Part shown: one piece after another, positions 9,106 through 17,076 of the stretch
How positions within the stretch are numbered: position 1 is the stretch's first letter
Layout: each line of letters begins with the position of its first letter
Assembly (NCBI RefSeq): GCF_018390535.1
Contig: NZ_JAHBBW010000009.1
Location: 62,001 to 126,000 of the forward strand
Source: Bacteroides propionicigenes
Lineage (GTDB): Bacteria; Bacteroidota; Bacteroidia; Bacteroidales; Bacteroidaceae
Direction: 5' to 3'
Length of the DNA stretch: 64,000 nucleotides
Translations under genes and position numbers: made by a program
Notes under the pieces: model-generated
The model's database searches: none
The model's input: only the letters and a program-made list of their open reading frames with translations
What the model was told of the DNA's origin: nothing

Positions 9106-9427
9106 ACAACTGGTGGTTGGTTATCAGGTTGTCGATGTTCTCCTTGTTGCTCCTTATCAGGCGTTCTTCCAGCATCCGGCGTATCTCGCTGACCTTGTAG
9201 AAGTAGCGTCCCCTGATGTTGGAATAGGCGATAGTCCCCGACACCCGCAGGCGTTGCAGGGTCTTTTCGCTTATTTTCAGGAACGTGCAGACCTCGTAGC
9301 TGTCCACCCACATGTCTTCCTCGCTTTGCCTTGCCGTTTCCATGTGGTTGAAGATGTAGTCGGCAATGGCGGTAATCTTGTTGTCCAGTTCCTTGTAGGC
9401 TTTAGACTCGAATGTTATTATTTCCAT
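9068..9427 (-). CDS. Excisionase-like helix-turn-helix protein (Xis2d-type)
   Basis: This 119-residue protein has a MerR-like HTH_17 domain at about residues 40-95 (VDSYEVCTFLKISEKTLQRLRVSGTI, YFYKVSEIRRMLEERL). This is the pattern of the small DNA-binding proteins at the head of Bacteroidales ICE excision operons. ATG 9427 is chosen because the upstream codons run over a probable -7 box (GAACTTTG on the - strand, 9454-9461). It overlaps the primase gene and follows rteC on the same strand, the arrangement expected of a target of RteC. The excisionase role is inferred from position and fold. Confidence 0.78.
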   Translation of the reverse strand: MEIITFESKAYKELDNKITAIADYIFNHMETARQSEEDMWVDSYEVCTFLKISEKTLQRLRVSGTIAYSNIRGRYFYKVSEIRRMLEERLIRSNKENIDNLITNHQLYAKERGNLRKDK

Positions 9428-9531
9428 AACGGTAACTGATTGATTTGCCGCAAAGTTCGGGTGTCCTGAAAAATAAAACGCCACAGATGTACCCACCTGT
9501 GGCGAAATAAATTTTGTTAAAGCACGGTTGC

Positions 9532-10392
9532 CTAATCCTGCTCCCTCATGCGCATCAGCAACCTGTCTTTCAGCGTGGAGAGGAAGCCCGTTCGGTCTTT
9601 GGTCTTGGCTTTTAGTTCCATGTAGGTGTGGTAGAAGTCGCCGAGGTCTATGTCGAACACGTATTCAAAATAGGCTACAATCTCCTTAATATCAACCGTT
9701 CCCTTGTTCAGACAGCCGCAGGCGTCCAGTGCGTAGATAAGTTCCACCAACGCCCTTTTCGTCCCCGTCCAGCGCAACAGCCTGCCCATGAAGCCGTTCT
9801 TCACCCGCTTGCGCTGTTCCCGGCGTTCCAGCTCGTGCAGACGGTTGGTGAGGTATATTTCCAGCAGTTCGTTGGCTAAAATCTTGGCTACCTTGAAATC
9901 ATGACTGGTGCTGAACTGTGGGTCTGTTTCGTAATAGAAACTGTCCACGATGATTTGTATGTCAGGCTTCCCACGCATGAAATACTGCCTGTCCAAGTAG
10001 GTGGCTTTCGTGCGGTGGTACTGGTAGAACGCCAAGTTCCGCTGGAACGACCTTGAAATGCGGTCGGTTTCCGACAGCAGGTAGTCCCTTTGCACTTCCT
10101 CGCTGCCGCTGGGGAAGCGCACCTCTATCTTGTAAACGGTGTTGTAATAGATGATTTTGCTCGCTAAAAGCGGTTTCAGTTCCTTGAAGAAGCGTATTTC
10201 CTCTTCCGTGCTGGCGAACGGGTAGGAGATTATAAAGTTTTTGAGTTCGCCCAGTATCTCTTGCAGGTAGTCCACGCACAGGCGGCAGAGCGTCAGCGTG
10301 TCCGCTGCGGTGTCCTCGTATTCCTGTATCTGCCATTCCGCTTTTTGAAGCAGTCCGGCGAAGTATGTTTCCAACGGTATCTTATGTTCCAT
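9532..10392 (-). CDS. rteC: RteC family regulator of ICE excision
   Basis: The 286-residue protein belongs throughout to the RteC family (EYEDTAADTLTLCRLCVDYLQE; IKEIVAYFEYVFDIDLGDFYHTYMELKAKTKDRTGFL). In CTnDOT, RteC is a DNA-binding activator of the excision operon and is itself switched on by the RteA/RteB two-component system in response to tetracycline. No rteA or rteB is in this window. ATG 10392 is preferred over the longer frame from 10434 because a -7 box (TAACTTTG, - strand 10427-10420) lies inside the longer frame. A 10-residue C-terminal tail rich in Arg/Met is unremarkable. Confidence 0.9.
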   Translation of the reverse strand: MEHKIPLETYFAGLLQKAEWQIQEYEDTAADTLTLCRLCVDYLQEILGELKNFIISYPFASTEEEIRFFKELKPLLASKIIYYNTVYKIEVRFPSGSEEVQRDYLLSETDRISRSFQRNLAFYQYHRTKATYLDRQYFMRGKPDIQIIVDSFYYETDPQFSTSHDFKVAKILANELLEIYLTNRLHELERREQRKRVKNGFMGRLLRWTGTKRALVELIYALDACGCLNKGTVDIKEIVAYFEYVFDIDLGDFYHTYMELKAKTKDRTGFLSTLKDRLLMRMREQD

Positions 10393-10419
10393 AACCTTGT
10401 GCTTATCTTTTATGAAGCA

Positions 10420-10427
10420 CAAAGTTA
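10420..10427 (-). promoter_or_regulatory. -7 box of rteC (TAACTTTG)
   Basis: This matches TAnnTTTG 28 bases upstream of ATG 10392. No -33 TTTG is seen at the expected distance, which would fit an activator-dependent promoter. Confidence 0.5.
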
Positions 10428-10465
10428 CGGGCATAAAAAATCAGTTTTATTCTTGATTTTTCACA

Positions 10466-11308
10466 TTACGTTCTTGTAACTGTGCATTTTCTTGTTTCCT
10501 GCGCTTTTCTGCGTATTTCTCCGGGGGTATCTAAAAGATATGCCTTGCAGAAGTCGTTCAGGTTCGATGTCGATGCGAACCCGGTGGTGAACGCCACTTC
10601 GGTAAGCGTGAGGTTGGTGTTCGTCAGGTAGTGTTCCACGTCCTTTGCCCGTTCCTTTACCACCCATTCCTTAGCCGTGTACCCGGTCATTTTCTTTACC
10701 TTTCGCCGGAACGAGCCGTATTCCATGCCGCATTTCTCCGCCAGTTGTTCGGCATCATAGACCATGTAGCCTTTCAGACGCACCATTTCGGTGAACGTCT
10801 GCCTGCCCAGTTCCGGCAGCATCCGTTCGGCGTGGCGCAGTTCCTTTTCCGTCACCAGCAGGCGGTTGTCCCTTACCGGGTTTCTCCGCAGCAGGTGGAA
10901 AGCGTGGCATACCGTGTTGTACACGTTGCAGAGGTACTGCCGTCCCGGTCGCATCCAGTGGAGCGCATCGCAGTAGGCGGTCAGTTCGGGTATCTCGTCC
11001 CGCTTGCGGTGCTGTTCCGCCAGTTCGTCAAGTATGGCGTAATGTGTGGTGGACATACCCAGCAGGATAATGATTGCCTTGTAGTCCTTGTATGCCGCCA
11101 GTGTCGGCGTTTCCGGCAGGCTTTTGAGCGTGTCGCACACGTGGGCGCACAGCCGCCCGTCCTTGCTGAACGGTTCAAATTCCAAGTAGTTGTCCATTTT
11201 CCGGCTGTTGTGCAGCAGCCATGTTACCTTTTCGTCCAGTTCCTTGCAGGACGCTTCCAACTCCGCTTCGGGAGCGGGAAGCAATAATGATGTAATCCGT
11301 TGTTCCAT
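10466..11308 (-). CDS. AraC-type helix-turn-helix protein
   Basis: The 280-residue protein has an unassigned N-terminal 190 residues and a C-terminal AraC-like double HTH (KCGMEYGSFRRKVKKMTG; NLTLTEVAFTTGFASTSNLNDFCKAY). The N-terminal part has no sugar-binding cupin motif. Related proteins sit next to rteC in several Bacteroidales ICEs and are presumed to regulate element functions. It is 73 bases upstream of rteC on the same strand and 30 bases downstream of the end of the immunity-gene array. Function beyond DNA binding is not visible. Confidence 0.8.
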   Translation of the reverse strand: MEQRITSLLLPAPEAELEASCKELDEKVTWLLHNSRKMDNYLEFEPFSKDGRLCAHVCDTLKSLPETPTLAAYKDYKAIIILLGMSTTHYAILDELAEQHRKRDEIPELTAYCDALHWMRPGRQYLCNVYNTVCHAFHLLRRNPVRDNRLLVTEKELRHAERMLPELGRQTFTEMVRLKGYMVYDAEQLAEKCGMEYGSFRRKVKKMTGYTAKEWVVKERAKDVEHYLTNTNLTLTEVAFTTGFASTSNLNDFCKAYLLDTPGEIRRKAQETRKCTVTRT

Positions 11309-11338
11309 ATTTGAATGAATTGATTTGTTTCCTGTACG

Positions 11339-11890
11339 TTACCCGGTAGCCCATATCCAGACCTTTTGGATTAGCCACCAAACCACGTGATAAAGGAATA
11401 TGGCGGCAAGCATAAGAAAACCTGCCCGCAGGAAATATTCTTCAATGCGCTGCCAAACGCTCGTTTTTCGTTCGGGCATCAGTATGTCCGCCATTTCCTC
11501 AAAGGTCTTGCAGTCGAAAATCGCTTGCCGGAACTCGTCTGCGCTGTTCCAGCATTCTTCCTTGAACCACCGTGTCTTGGGGTATCGTTCCGCTACCAGT
11601 TCTTGCAGTTTTCGTAGTGGGAACGGTTCGGGGTTGTCCCCGTACTCGTATTCAATGGAAATCACACGTCCCTGCATCCTGATACAATATCCGAATATCC
11701 CTTGCCACTTCACTTTGTGCGCCCCTTTTTCGACATACTTCGTTCCGGTTGCATCCACAACAATGTAGTTCTTCCGCTTCTTCAACAACTTGGTATTGGT
11801 CGTTGTGTATAGTTCTTCCTTGCGAAACACGTATATCATGTTGCCTTTGGGGGCAAAGCTGAATATCGGGTATTTTAGTCGGGCTTTCAT
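11339..11890 (-). CDS. Hypothetical protein with C-terminal membrane anchor, last gene of cassette array
   Basis: I do not recognise the family. The 183-residue protein is mostly soluble and basic, with one hydrophobic C-terminal segment (about residues 152-177, FLMLAAIFLYHVVWWLI), so it is probably tail-anchored in the inner membrane. It starts 10 bases after the stop of the small gene upstream, with no hairpin repeat between them, so both seem to belong to one cassette. Its position suggests an immunity or associated function, but no immunity domain is visible. Confidence 0.65.
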   Translation of the reverse strand: MKARLKYPIFSFAPKGNMIYVFRKEELYTTTNTKLLKKRKNYIVVDATGTKYVEKGAHKVKWQGIFGYCIRMQGRVISIEYEYGDNPEPFPLRKLQELVAERYPKTRWFKEECWNSADEFRQAIFDCKTFEEMADILMPERKTSVWQRIEEYFLRAGFLMLAAIFLYHVVWWLIQKVWIWATG

Positions 11891-11900
11891 TGTAAATCGT

Positions 11901-12098
11901 TTATTGTTTTATAAAAGCAAAATAAAGCAGGGTAACACCTACCACACCCCCGAAAAAGATACAACCTGTAATAATGAAAGCCCAATCGGGGTAATGGAAA
12001 TCAAGTTCTTCATAAGGAATGGCAGTTTTCTTTATACATCTGTTCCATACCCATATCAGAACTTTTCCAAATCTATTTACTGTGATAAGGTTACTCAT
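11901..12098 (-). CDS. Small one- or two-TM membrane protein in cassette array
   Basis: This is a 65-residue hypothetical protein with a strongly hydrophobic C-terminal stretch (AFIITGCIFFGGVVGVTLLYFAFIK). ATG 12098 is used because the longer frame to 12140 reads through the intergenic hairpin repeat at 12104-12150. It lies directly downstream of that repeat. Small membrane proteins can be immunity proteins to inner-membrane toxins; this is inference from context only. Confidence 0.6.
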   Translation of the reverse strand: MSNLITVNRFGKVLIWVWNRCIKKTAIPYEELDFHYPDWAFIITGCIFFGGVVGVTLLYFAFIKQ

Positions 12099-12103
12099 AT
12101 TGA

Positions 12104-12150
12104 TTAATGGGATAGCGGGGAACGCTGTAAGCGTTATCACGCTTTGTTAT
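12104..12150. repeat. Cassette hairpin repeat R1
   Basis: It begins TTAATGG, has stem arms AGCGGGGAACGC and GCGTTATCACGCT with the offset bases characteristic of the set (GG against AT), and ends with a degenerate TTGTTA. It separates the 12155-12904 gene from the small gene at 12098. Confidence 0.8.
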
Positions 12151-12154
12151 AAAC

Positions 12155-12904
12155 TCAATTTACTTTGCATGATTGGCTTTTATTTACCCACCATTCCTGT
12201 TCTTCCACCTCACGAGCCTTTTGTATCTCATCCGTTGTCAGATTTTCATTGTGATAGGCATTATATAGATTTTCCCAACCATTCTTACGATATTTCGGTG
12301 ATACAATCCATTCGCCTGCATCATTAAACAGGCAGAAATTTGCAGGAGTATCGGGTATAATCTCATCTGCCCAAGAACAGACTTTTGTCAGTCCCTTTGC
12401 GGATTTCCACTTACCCCGATATTCAGATAAGTTCAATTTCAGTTCTGCTATTTCATTCCGTCCTTTCTCTATTTGCTGTCCGCTCATCCGATACCCCTGC
12501 TTGAAAGAACCGGAGAATGTACCGCTATATCGTTTATCTCCGTATTCCGCAAACGAGTAATACCCGTATATGAAACCGTCCAATTCCGTATATTCACTTT
12601 TTATCATTTGGGAACAGGAAGAAATGCTATCTATACAAACCTTTCCCTTAAACGGACAGATTACGGATAATCGGGTACGACTGATACCCTTTATCTCATA
12701 TTCTCTACTATCCATTTTCCGAACTTCGGTAATATGAATATCAATTCGGCTACAATCTTCTCCTAATATGCCAATCATGCTTAAATTGTCAAACAAGCCC
12801 GAAAGGTCTTGCTGCAAAATATCCGCTTTGGGATTTTGTGAATAGGCTACTCCACAAAACCAAAAGAGTAAAAAGATAATGATATGGTATATTTTCTGTT
12901 TCAT
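12155..12904 (-). CDS. Secreted hypothetical protein (cassette), putative periplasmic immunity protein
   Basis: The 249-residue protein has a clear signal peptide (MKQKIYHIIIFLLFWFCGVAYSQ) with a signal peptidase I-type site after SYSQ-like residues. It has no lipobox. The mature part contains eight cysteines and no domain that I recognise. ATG 12904 is chosen for the signal peptide; ATG 12913 would add three residues. It stands alone between repeats R2 and R1 as a one-gene cassette. A periplasmic role against a toxin acting there would fit the array but is inference. Confidence 0.68.
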   Translation of the reverse strand: MKQKIYHIIIFLLFWFCGVAYSQNPKADILQQDLSGLFDNLSMIGILGEDCSRIDIHITEVRKMDSREYEIKGISRTRLSVICPFKGKVCIDSISSCSQMIKSEYTELDGFIYGYYSFAEYGDKRYSGTFSGSFKQGYRMSGQQIEKGRNEIAELKLNLSEYRGKWKSAKGLTKVCSWADEIIPDTPANFCLFNDAGEWIVSPKYRKNGWENLYNAYHNENLTTDEIQKAREVEEQEWWVNKSQSCKVN

Positions 12905-12920
12905 ATTTTGCATTACTGTT

Positions 12921-12970
12921 TATAATGGTTCAGCGGGGAACGCTGTAAGGCGTTATCACGCTTCGTTAAC
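12921..12970. repeat. Cassette hairpin repeat R2
   Basis: It runs TAATGG, then arms AGCGGGGAACGC / GCGTTATCACGCT, then TCGTTAAC. The stop codon of the PoNi gene (12956-12958) and its last four codons (VNEA) lie inside the repeat, just as integron cassette ORFs end within attC. Confidence 0.85.
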
Positions 12971-13732
12971 ATCATATTTAATTTCATTCCAGTGTACCAT
13001 GTCGTATGGATAGTAGGGTAATCCTTTCAAGCTGCTATCATCCAGCTTCAAAACCTTGACCAATGCACCACTTTCAAAGCTCCAATAGCCGGAGTGTACA
13101 GATATATTTATCTTGTGCATGTTGTGCCAACCACAACCGGAATGACCTCTATACCATTCTTGTGAAAGATATTTCTTTAACCTATTTACACTTAAAGCCT
13201 TATCTTTATCTGCAAACGAGATAACTTCCTTTGTCGCCGCATAAGGGCGAGGAAATAAAAAATTAACGCTATTCACTGAAACATCTATTTTACATGTGTA
13301 GTGAAAAAAATAATTTATTAAGAAATCGTTCAGTTTCTCCTTTTGGGAAACCATTGCTAATTGACAGAATATAGCATCTTCTACACCTAACAATATACCG
13401 ATAGAAAGCATATTTACCATAAGGATATACCCATTGTCTTTATTCCATGCAATAGGCATCAACGAAACGATTTTTTTGTATAGCGGCAATATCTTATCTA
13501 TACTCTCTCCCATAGAATAAGTTGCAAGTAGATTATCATATTTATACATTAAAATTGTTTCATGTTTATTCTGAATAACTTCTTTGTTTGGTAGGCTGTA
13601 TAGTTGAATGCCTTTATCCTCACTGTCTTTCAAATCCTGTATATCCTTTTTACAATCATCAATAAATTCCGTTTGCAACCTAATAAGAGTTGCAAAATTT
13701 TCTTTTGTACTAAACTTATCTCTTGCTTCCAT
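12956..13732 (-). CDS. PoNi-type immunity protein (DUF1910/DUF1911), copy 1
   Basis: The 258-residue helical protein carries the hallmark C-terminal DUF1911 segment (SGYWSFESGALVKVLKLDD, then SSLKGLPYYPYDMVHWN) after an N-terminal DUF1910-type region. PoNi proteins bind and neutralise PoNe DNase toxins delivered by type VI or other secretion systems. No PoNe nuclease gene is adjacent, so this is an orphan immunity gene. It forms the cassette between R3 and R2. It shares the C-terminal motif and general layout with the second copy at 17077-17832 but is clearly divergent elsewhere, which suggests specificity for different toxins. Confidence 0.88.
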   Translation of the reverse strand: MEARDKFSTKENFATLIRLQTEFIDDCKKDIQDLKDSEDKGIQLYSLPNKEVIQNKHETILMYKYDNLLATYSMGESIDKILPLYKKIVSLMPIAWNKDNGYILMVNMLSIGILLGVEDAIFCQLAMVSQKEKLNDFLINYFFHYTCKIDVSVNSVNFLFPRPYAATKEVISFADKDKALSVNRLKKYLSQEWYRGHSGCGWHNMHKINISVHSGYWSFESGALVKVLKLDDSSLKGLPYYPYDMVHWNEIKYDVNEA

Positions 13733-13754
13733 AATTATTTCATATTCAGAGTTT

Positions 13755-13802
13755 TATAATGGTTAGAAAGGAGCATCGTCAGATGCTATCTTTCGTTGTT
13801 AG
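13755..13802. repeat. Cassette hairpin repeat R3
   Basis: It runs TATAATGG, arms AGAAAGGAGCATC / GATGCTATCTTTC with loop GTCA, then GTTGTTAG. Stem sequence differs completely from R1 and R2 while the fold and the offset G/AT positions are kept. That is compensatory variation, as in attC sites. Confidence 0.85.
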
Positions 13803-13815
13803 TTGCTGACTATAT

Positions 13816-14580
13816 TTACTTAATGATTTCAATGTCTTGAATAGGTATATAACCTATAGGAGCATTAAAAATGGAATTTATTTTGCACCAGTCATTTGTT
13901 AAATTACTTATAACAACAGGCATTCCAAAATTGACTGCTATACCATCTTCGCCTTTGGTGGTTTTTTCTCCATTAGGCAAAGAATAAATGTAAGAACTGC
14001 ATAGTATGGCACTATTTCCAACTTGTGGCGTAAAAATCGTCCTTTTAGCATTTGGAGGGCTCTGTAATATTATATTATACTGAGCTTCCATGCATTTCGT
14101 AGATAAGAATAGATATGCTTCAAAACAGTCATTACATTCATTCTCTTCAGGAAAATGCTCTATATGAAAACCCGGAGCGTCAGCATACAGCTTTCCGTGA
14201 GTTTCATCTCCTCTATTATATACCCCATATATCAATCGCCCATTAGAATCATAATATGCGATACTATGCAATGCACCCCCGTCAGCCCATCGCTTGAATA
14301 CTTTCCTGATTTTGTTATCGCTATCGAAATACATAGTGAACAATATATTGGTATTCTTAATTTGACCATCATCTAAGATTTTGTATGAATGGATTTGATC
14401 AAATTCCATATATTCATCCTCTATTACTTTTCCTAAACTATCTAAAGGAACAAGGTATGCAATTCTCAAAGGCATTTTGTTTATTGCATCAATCTCTGTT
14501 TGAATAGTTTCCTTATAGTTTTGTGCAAAAGTATAAGGTGAAAGCAAGAATAAAACATAAAGTATAATTACTCTTTTCAT
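13816..14580 (-). CDS. Secreted hypothetical protein (cassette)
   Basis: The 254-residue protein has a signal peptide (MKRVIILYVLFLLSPYTFAQ). The mature part begins with a charged helical segment. Its middle contains MORN/WG-like short repeats (WADGGALHSIAYYDSNGRLIYGVYNRGDE), which resemble the toxin-antitoxin YwqK/MORN family of periplasmic proteins. The C-terminal 70 residues (GEDGIAVNFGMPVVISN, DWCKINSIFNAPIGYIP) look like a bacterial SH3-type fold. It is a one-gene cassette between R4 and R3. An immunity role is likely by position only. Confidence 0.66.
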   Translation of the reverse strand: MKRVIILYVLFLLSPYTFAQNYKETIQTEIDAINKMPLRIAYLVPLDSLGKVIEDEYMEFDQIHSYKILDDGQIKNTNILFTMYFDSDNKIRKVFKRWADGGALHSIAYYDSNGRLIYGVYNRGDETHGKLYADAPGFHIEHFPEENECNDCFEAYLFLSTKCMEAQYNIILQSPPNAKRTIFTPQVGNSAILCSSYIYSLPNGEKTTKGEDGIAVNFGMPVVISNLTNDWCKINSIFNAPIGYIPIQDIEIIK

Positions 14581-14586
14581 ATTGCA

Positions 14587-14637
14587 ACTAATGGCTTGAC
14601 AAGGAGCTGCGTTCAGCAGCTATCTTGGCTCGTTAAT
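14587..14637. repeat. Cassette hairpin repeat R4
   Basis: It runs CTAATGG, arms CAAGGAGCTGC / GCAGCTATCTTG with loop GTTCA, then CTCGTTAA. Same architecture as R3 with a different stem sequence. Confidence 0.85.
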
Positions 14638-14650
14638 AATAATTACAATG

Positions 14651-15622
14651 TTATTCGTATAAAAGATTCACATTTAGCAGAGGAATACTTTCTTTTAAGC
14701 ACCCCTCGCTTCTATGAATTAGAAATGAAACTAATACTGTTTCAAATTCAGAATCTTCAAGGATATAAGGAGTTAAGTGTGCTATTTTTCCTTTGCCATT
14801 CAATGATATTTTAGTCCATTCTTTTTGTGTAAATTCCGGCCACTTCCTTAATTCGTAGCCCGGAATTAAACTCAACTCTCTTATGTCTTCCTTGATGTAA
14901 AAGCGACCCTCTTGCTTATACTCTCGCCCCAATAAAGGACGGATAGAATCAACATTTTCAGAACTGTAAATCGGATAAGAATAGGGATGAATACCCCAAG
15001 TTATCATGATTATTTCTTGGCTGAACAGTTCATCGATTAGCTCTGTATTGGAAAATTCGTCTATTAAGTCCAACTTCCGATTGCCATATTTTCGAGTTAT
15101 TATTTCTTCCATTTTTGCTAAGTCCACAAGAATGAAGCCGAGATAATCATAAGAATCAAAGTATTTGTCAGATATAGAGTAAACCAAATTTTCATTTAGT
15201 TTCATTTCTGAAAAATAGAAGTAAATAGTGATAATTTCAACAGGTATTGGAAGAACATCAATAGCGGGCAAGGTGTGAACAGGCTTGTCCTTAAAAATCT
15301 TAACACCTATATTAAATTCTCCTTGTAAGCTAAAATCTATTTTATGTTCAGACAAACCACTATTCGGAGAAAGCAATCGTATATCTGACTTGTCATTGAT
15401 ATAGACTTTCCCCAAATAAGTTTGATTTATTAGTTCGCCTAAAATGGAATCACTAAAGGTTAATTGGTTTTCAACCTTTTCAAACACACATCTAACATTA
15501 TATTGACCTGATATACGATTCATGACATCAGGAATAGTATAACTAATCCGGTCAATACATAGCTGCAAATTGGCAATTAAATCGTTGCCACCTCTAAATG
15601 CTATTGTTTTTATTCTTTCCAT
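14651..15622 (-). CDS. Hypothetical soluble protein (cassette)
   Basis: I do not recognise this 323-residue protein. It has no signal peptide or membrane segment, is rich in Ile/Leu and acidic residues, and is AT-rich compared with the ICE backbone. It forms the cassette between R5 and R4, ending 13 bases before R4. The position is that of an immunity gene; nothing in the sequence names its partner. Confidence 0.6.
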   Translation of the reverse strand: MERIKTIAFRGGNDLIANLQLCIDRISYTIPDVMNRISGQYNVRCVFEKVENQLTFSDSILGELINQTYLGKVYINDKSDIRLLSPNSGLSEHKIDFSLQGEFNIGVKIFKDKPVHTLPAIDVLPIPVEIITIYFYFSEMKLNENLVYSISDKYFDSYDYLGFILVDLAKMEEIITRKYGNRKLDLIDEFSNTELIDELFSQEIIMITWGIHPYSYPIYSSENVDSIRPLLGREYKQEGRFYIKEDIRELSLIPGYELRKWPEFTQKEWTKISLNGKGKIAHLTPYILEDSEFETVLVSFLIHRSEGCLKESIPLLNVNLLYE

Positions 15623-15656
15623 TTTATGTGAATCTTTTTTACGAACTCAATTATTA

Positions 15657-15705
15657 TTAATGGCTAAGCGGGGAACGCCGTTAGGCGTTATCACGCTTCG
15701 TTAAT
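15657..15705. repeat. Cassette hairpin repeat R5
   Basis: It runs TTAATGG, arms AGCGGGGAACGCC / GGCGTTATCACGCT, then TCGTTAATGG. The last eight codons of the LRR gene (PLTKRDNA) and its TAA lie inside the repeat. Confidence 0.85.
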
Positions 15706-16448
15706 GGTATATTTATATTATTCACTTTGAATAGCCTTAAAGTGGGATTTAAAGAAAGTCTTTTCTTGGCATCTTCTAAATCAAACTTATAATATTTAAG
15801 CTCAATATCTTTTAGCTTTCTCAAAGTTTCTAATCCGGACAAAGTAGTCAAGTTTACTGTTTTCTTACTCTCTGTGGTTGATGCAGACAAGTATAGCTTT
15901 TCCAAGTTCATAAAGCCGTCAATACCATTTAAGCTGTGTAATCTTGAAGTATATACCATCGATAGATTTTTAATTTGTTTCTTCAAATCATTGGGTATAA
16001 AATCCATATTGGCTATCTTGTTTGCACTCAATATGCAAAGTGTATGTAGATTGGGGGTATAACCAATACCGTCAAACGAAAAATCTTCTTTTCTGATATA
16101 TGCAATCATCAAGTGTGTCAGATTTGGGAACAGTTGCAATAAAGACAAATCATTCAACTTCGTGTTCCACAAATGTAAATGTGTAATCATGGAAAGATTT
16201 TCTTTATAATCCAACAAAGTGCTAAGTTCTTTTTTACCTATCTTATAGTTATTGATAGACAAAAATCGCAATTTAGTGCATAGACTGATATTATCTATAC
16301 TATGTGTGCCTGAAACGATAAATAAATCCATACAATCCGCAATCGGTATTGCATTCTTTACATTATCAGAATAGATATACCGTTGTTCGTTATTCGTACA
16401 ACAGTAAACTTGAAAGTCGTCTATATTTTTAATATCGTCTATATTCAT
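15681..16448 (-). CDS. Leucine-rich-repeat protein (cassette)
   Basis: The 255-residue cytoplasmic protein has irregular LRR units of about 22-25 residues (LRFLSINNYKIG, ITHLHLWNTKLNDLSLL, LTHLMIAYIRKEDF, LHTLCILSANKI, LEKLYLSAST). LRR proteins provide protein-binding surfaces, and several serve as immunity or toxin-binding factors. The frame runs into R5, so its C-terminal tail is encoded by the recombination site. A short tail of this origin is expected to vary when the cassette changes place. Confidence 0.72.
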   Translation of the reverse strand: MNIDDIKNIDDFQVYCCTNNEQRYIYSDNVKNAIPIADCMDLFIVSGTHSIDNISLCTKLRFLSINNYKIGKKELSTLLDYKENLSMITHLHLWNTKLNDLSLLQLFPNLTHLMIAYIRKEDFSFDGIGYTPNLHTLCILSANKIANMDFIPNDLKKQIKNLSMVYTSRLHSLNGIDGFMNLEKLYLSASTTESKKTVNLTTLSGLETLRKLKDIELKYYKFDLEDAKKRLSLNPTLRLFKVNNINIPLTKRDNA

Positions 16449-16466
16449 ACTTTGTCAGAATTACCA

Positions 16467-16514
16467 TTAATGGTTTAGCAGGGAACGGCTTGTCCGTTAT
16501 CCTGCTTCGTTAAC
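16467..16514. repeat. Cassette hairpin repeat R6
   Basis: It runs TTAATGG, arms GCAGGGAACGG / CCGTTATCCTGC with loop CTTGT, then TTCGTTAAC. Stem is shared with R7 but differs from R1, R2 and R5. Confidence 0.85.
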
Positions 16515-16549
16515 ATCATATTTTATTCCCATTCCAGTGTACCATATCA
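16504..16549 (-). pseudogene. 3' remnant of a third PoNi (DUF1911) gene
   Basis: On the - strand the bases read GATATGGTACACTGGAAT and then a slightly altered copy of the end of PoNi copy 1 (D M V H W N...) leading into R6. The remnant keeps only about 15 codons, and two extra bases shift its frame. It abuts the stop codon of the DUF7691-like gene (TGATATGG). This is the scar of a deletion or recombination that removed the body of a PoNi gene but left its end and its recombination site. Confidence 0.65.
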
Positions 16550-17068
16550 ATACACCATAATCACAAGGTCCTTTTGTGCTTCAATGGCTTCATCGAAAAT
16601 GAAATTCAAGTCGTCCATTTCCTCCTCGTAATTGTAATCGCCGATACCATTACCCTCTTCCAGCGAATTGTATTCCGTCCTCTTACTCTCCAATTCAGAA
16701 ACAGGTATGCTAATGATATAAGGAAAATCTTCACTCAATGGAATAGGGATGAATGTACTTTGGCTATCCAGTTGCCAAAGGTTTTCCGCACAATAGATTT
16801 GCGTTCCATAATGGTTGCAAATCTTTTCATACACATACCCGTACATGAAAGCGATTTCGGGATAACGGATTTCTCCGTTCACAATATCAGCCAATACAGC
16901 ATAAGCATCCATATCCGTGTTCAAACTATCGCAGAAATAATCGTTCAAACTGTCAAGTCCCGGCTTCAGTGCTGCCTTTAATTGGTTAAGCAGCAGATTA
17001 TCACAAGCTCCATAAACAGACTTTACCTTATCGGCTTCTGTCAAATATACACAAACAGAGTAACTCAT
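16547..17068 (-). CDS. DUF7691-like hypothetical protein (cassette)
   Basis: The 173-residue acidic cytoplasmic protein opens with MSYSVCVYLTEADKVKSVYG, then LLNQLKAAL. This resembles the DUF7691 family, whose members often lie in immunity or polymorphic-toxin loci. It has a strongly acidic C-terminal stretch (YNYEEEMDDLNFIFDEAIEAQ). ATG 17068 is chosen because it lies eight bases after the stop of the upstream PoNi gene; the longer frame would overlap that gene. It ends at the junction with the PoNi remnant, so its last residues may have been altered by that event. Confidence 0.66.
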   Translation of the reverse strand: MSYSVCVYLTEADKVKSVYGACDNLLLNQLKAALKPGLDSLNDYFCDSLNTDMDAYAVLADIVNGEIRYPEIAFMYGYVYEKICNHYGTQIYCAENLWQLDSQSTFIPIPLSEDFPYIISIPVSELESKRTEYNSLEEGNGIGDYNYEEEMDDLNFIFDEAIEAQKDLVIMVY

Positions 17069-17076
17069 ACTTATCT

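Noticed and set aside
12098-12140. Longer start of the small membrane gene (12140)
   Set aside because: It would translate the cassette hairpin repeat R1; ATG 12098 directly follows the repeat.
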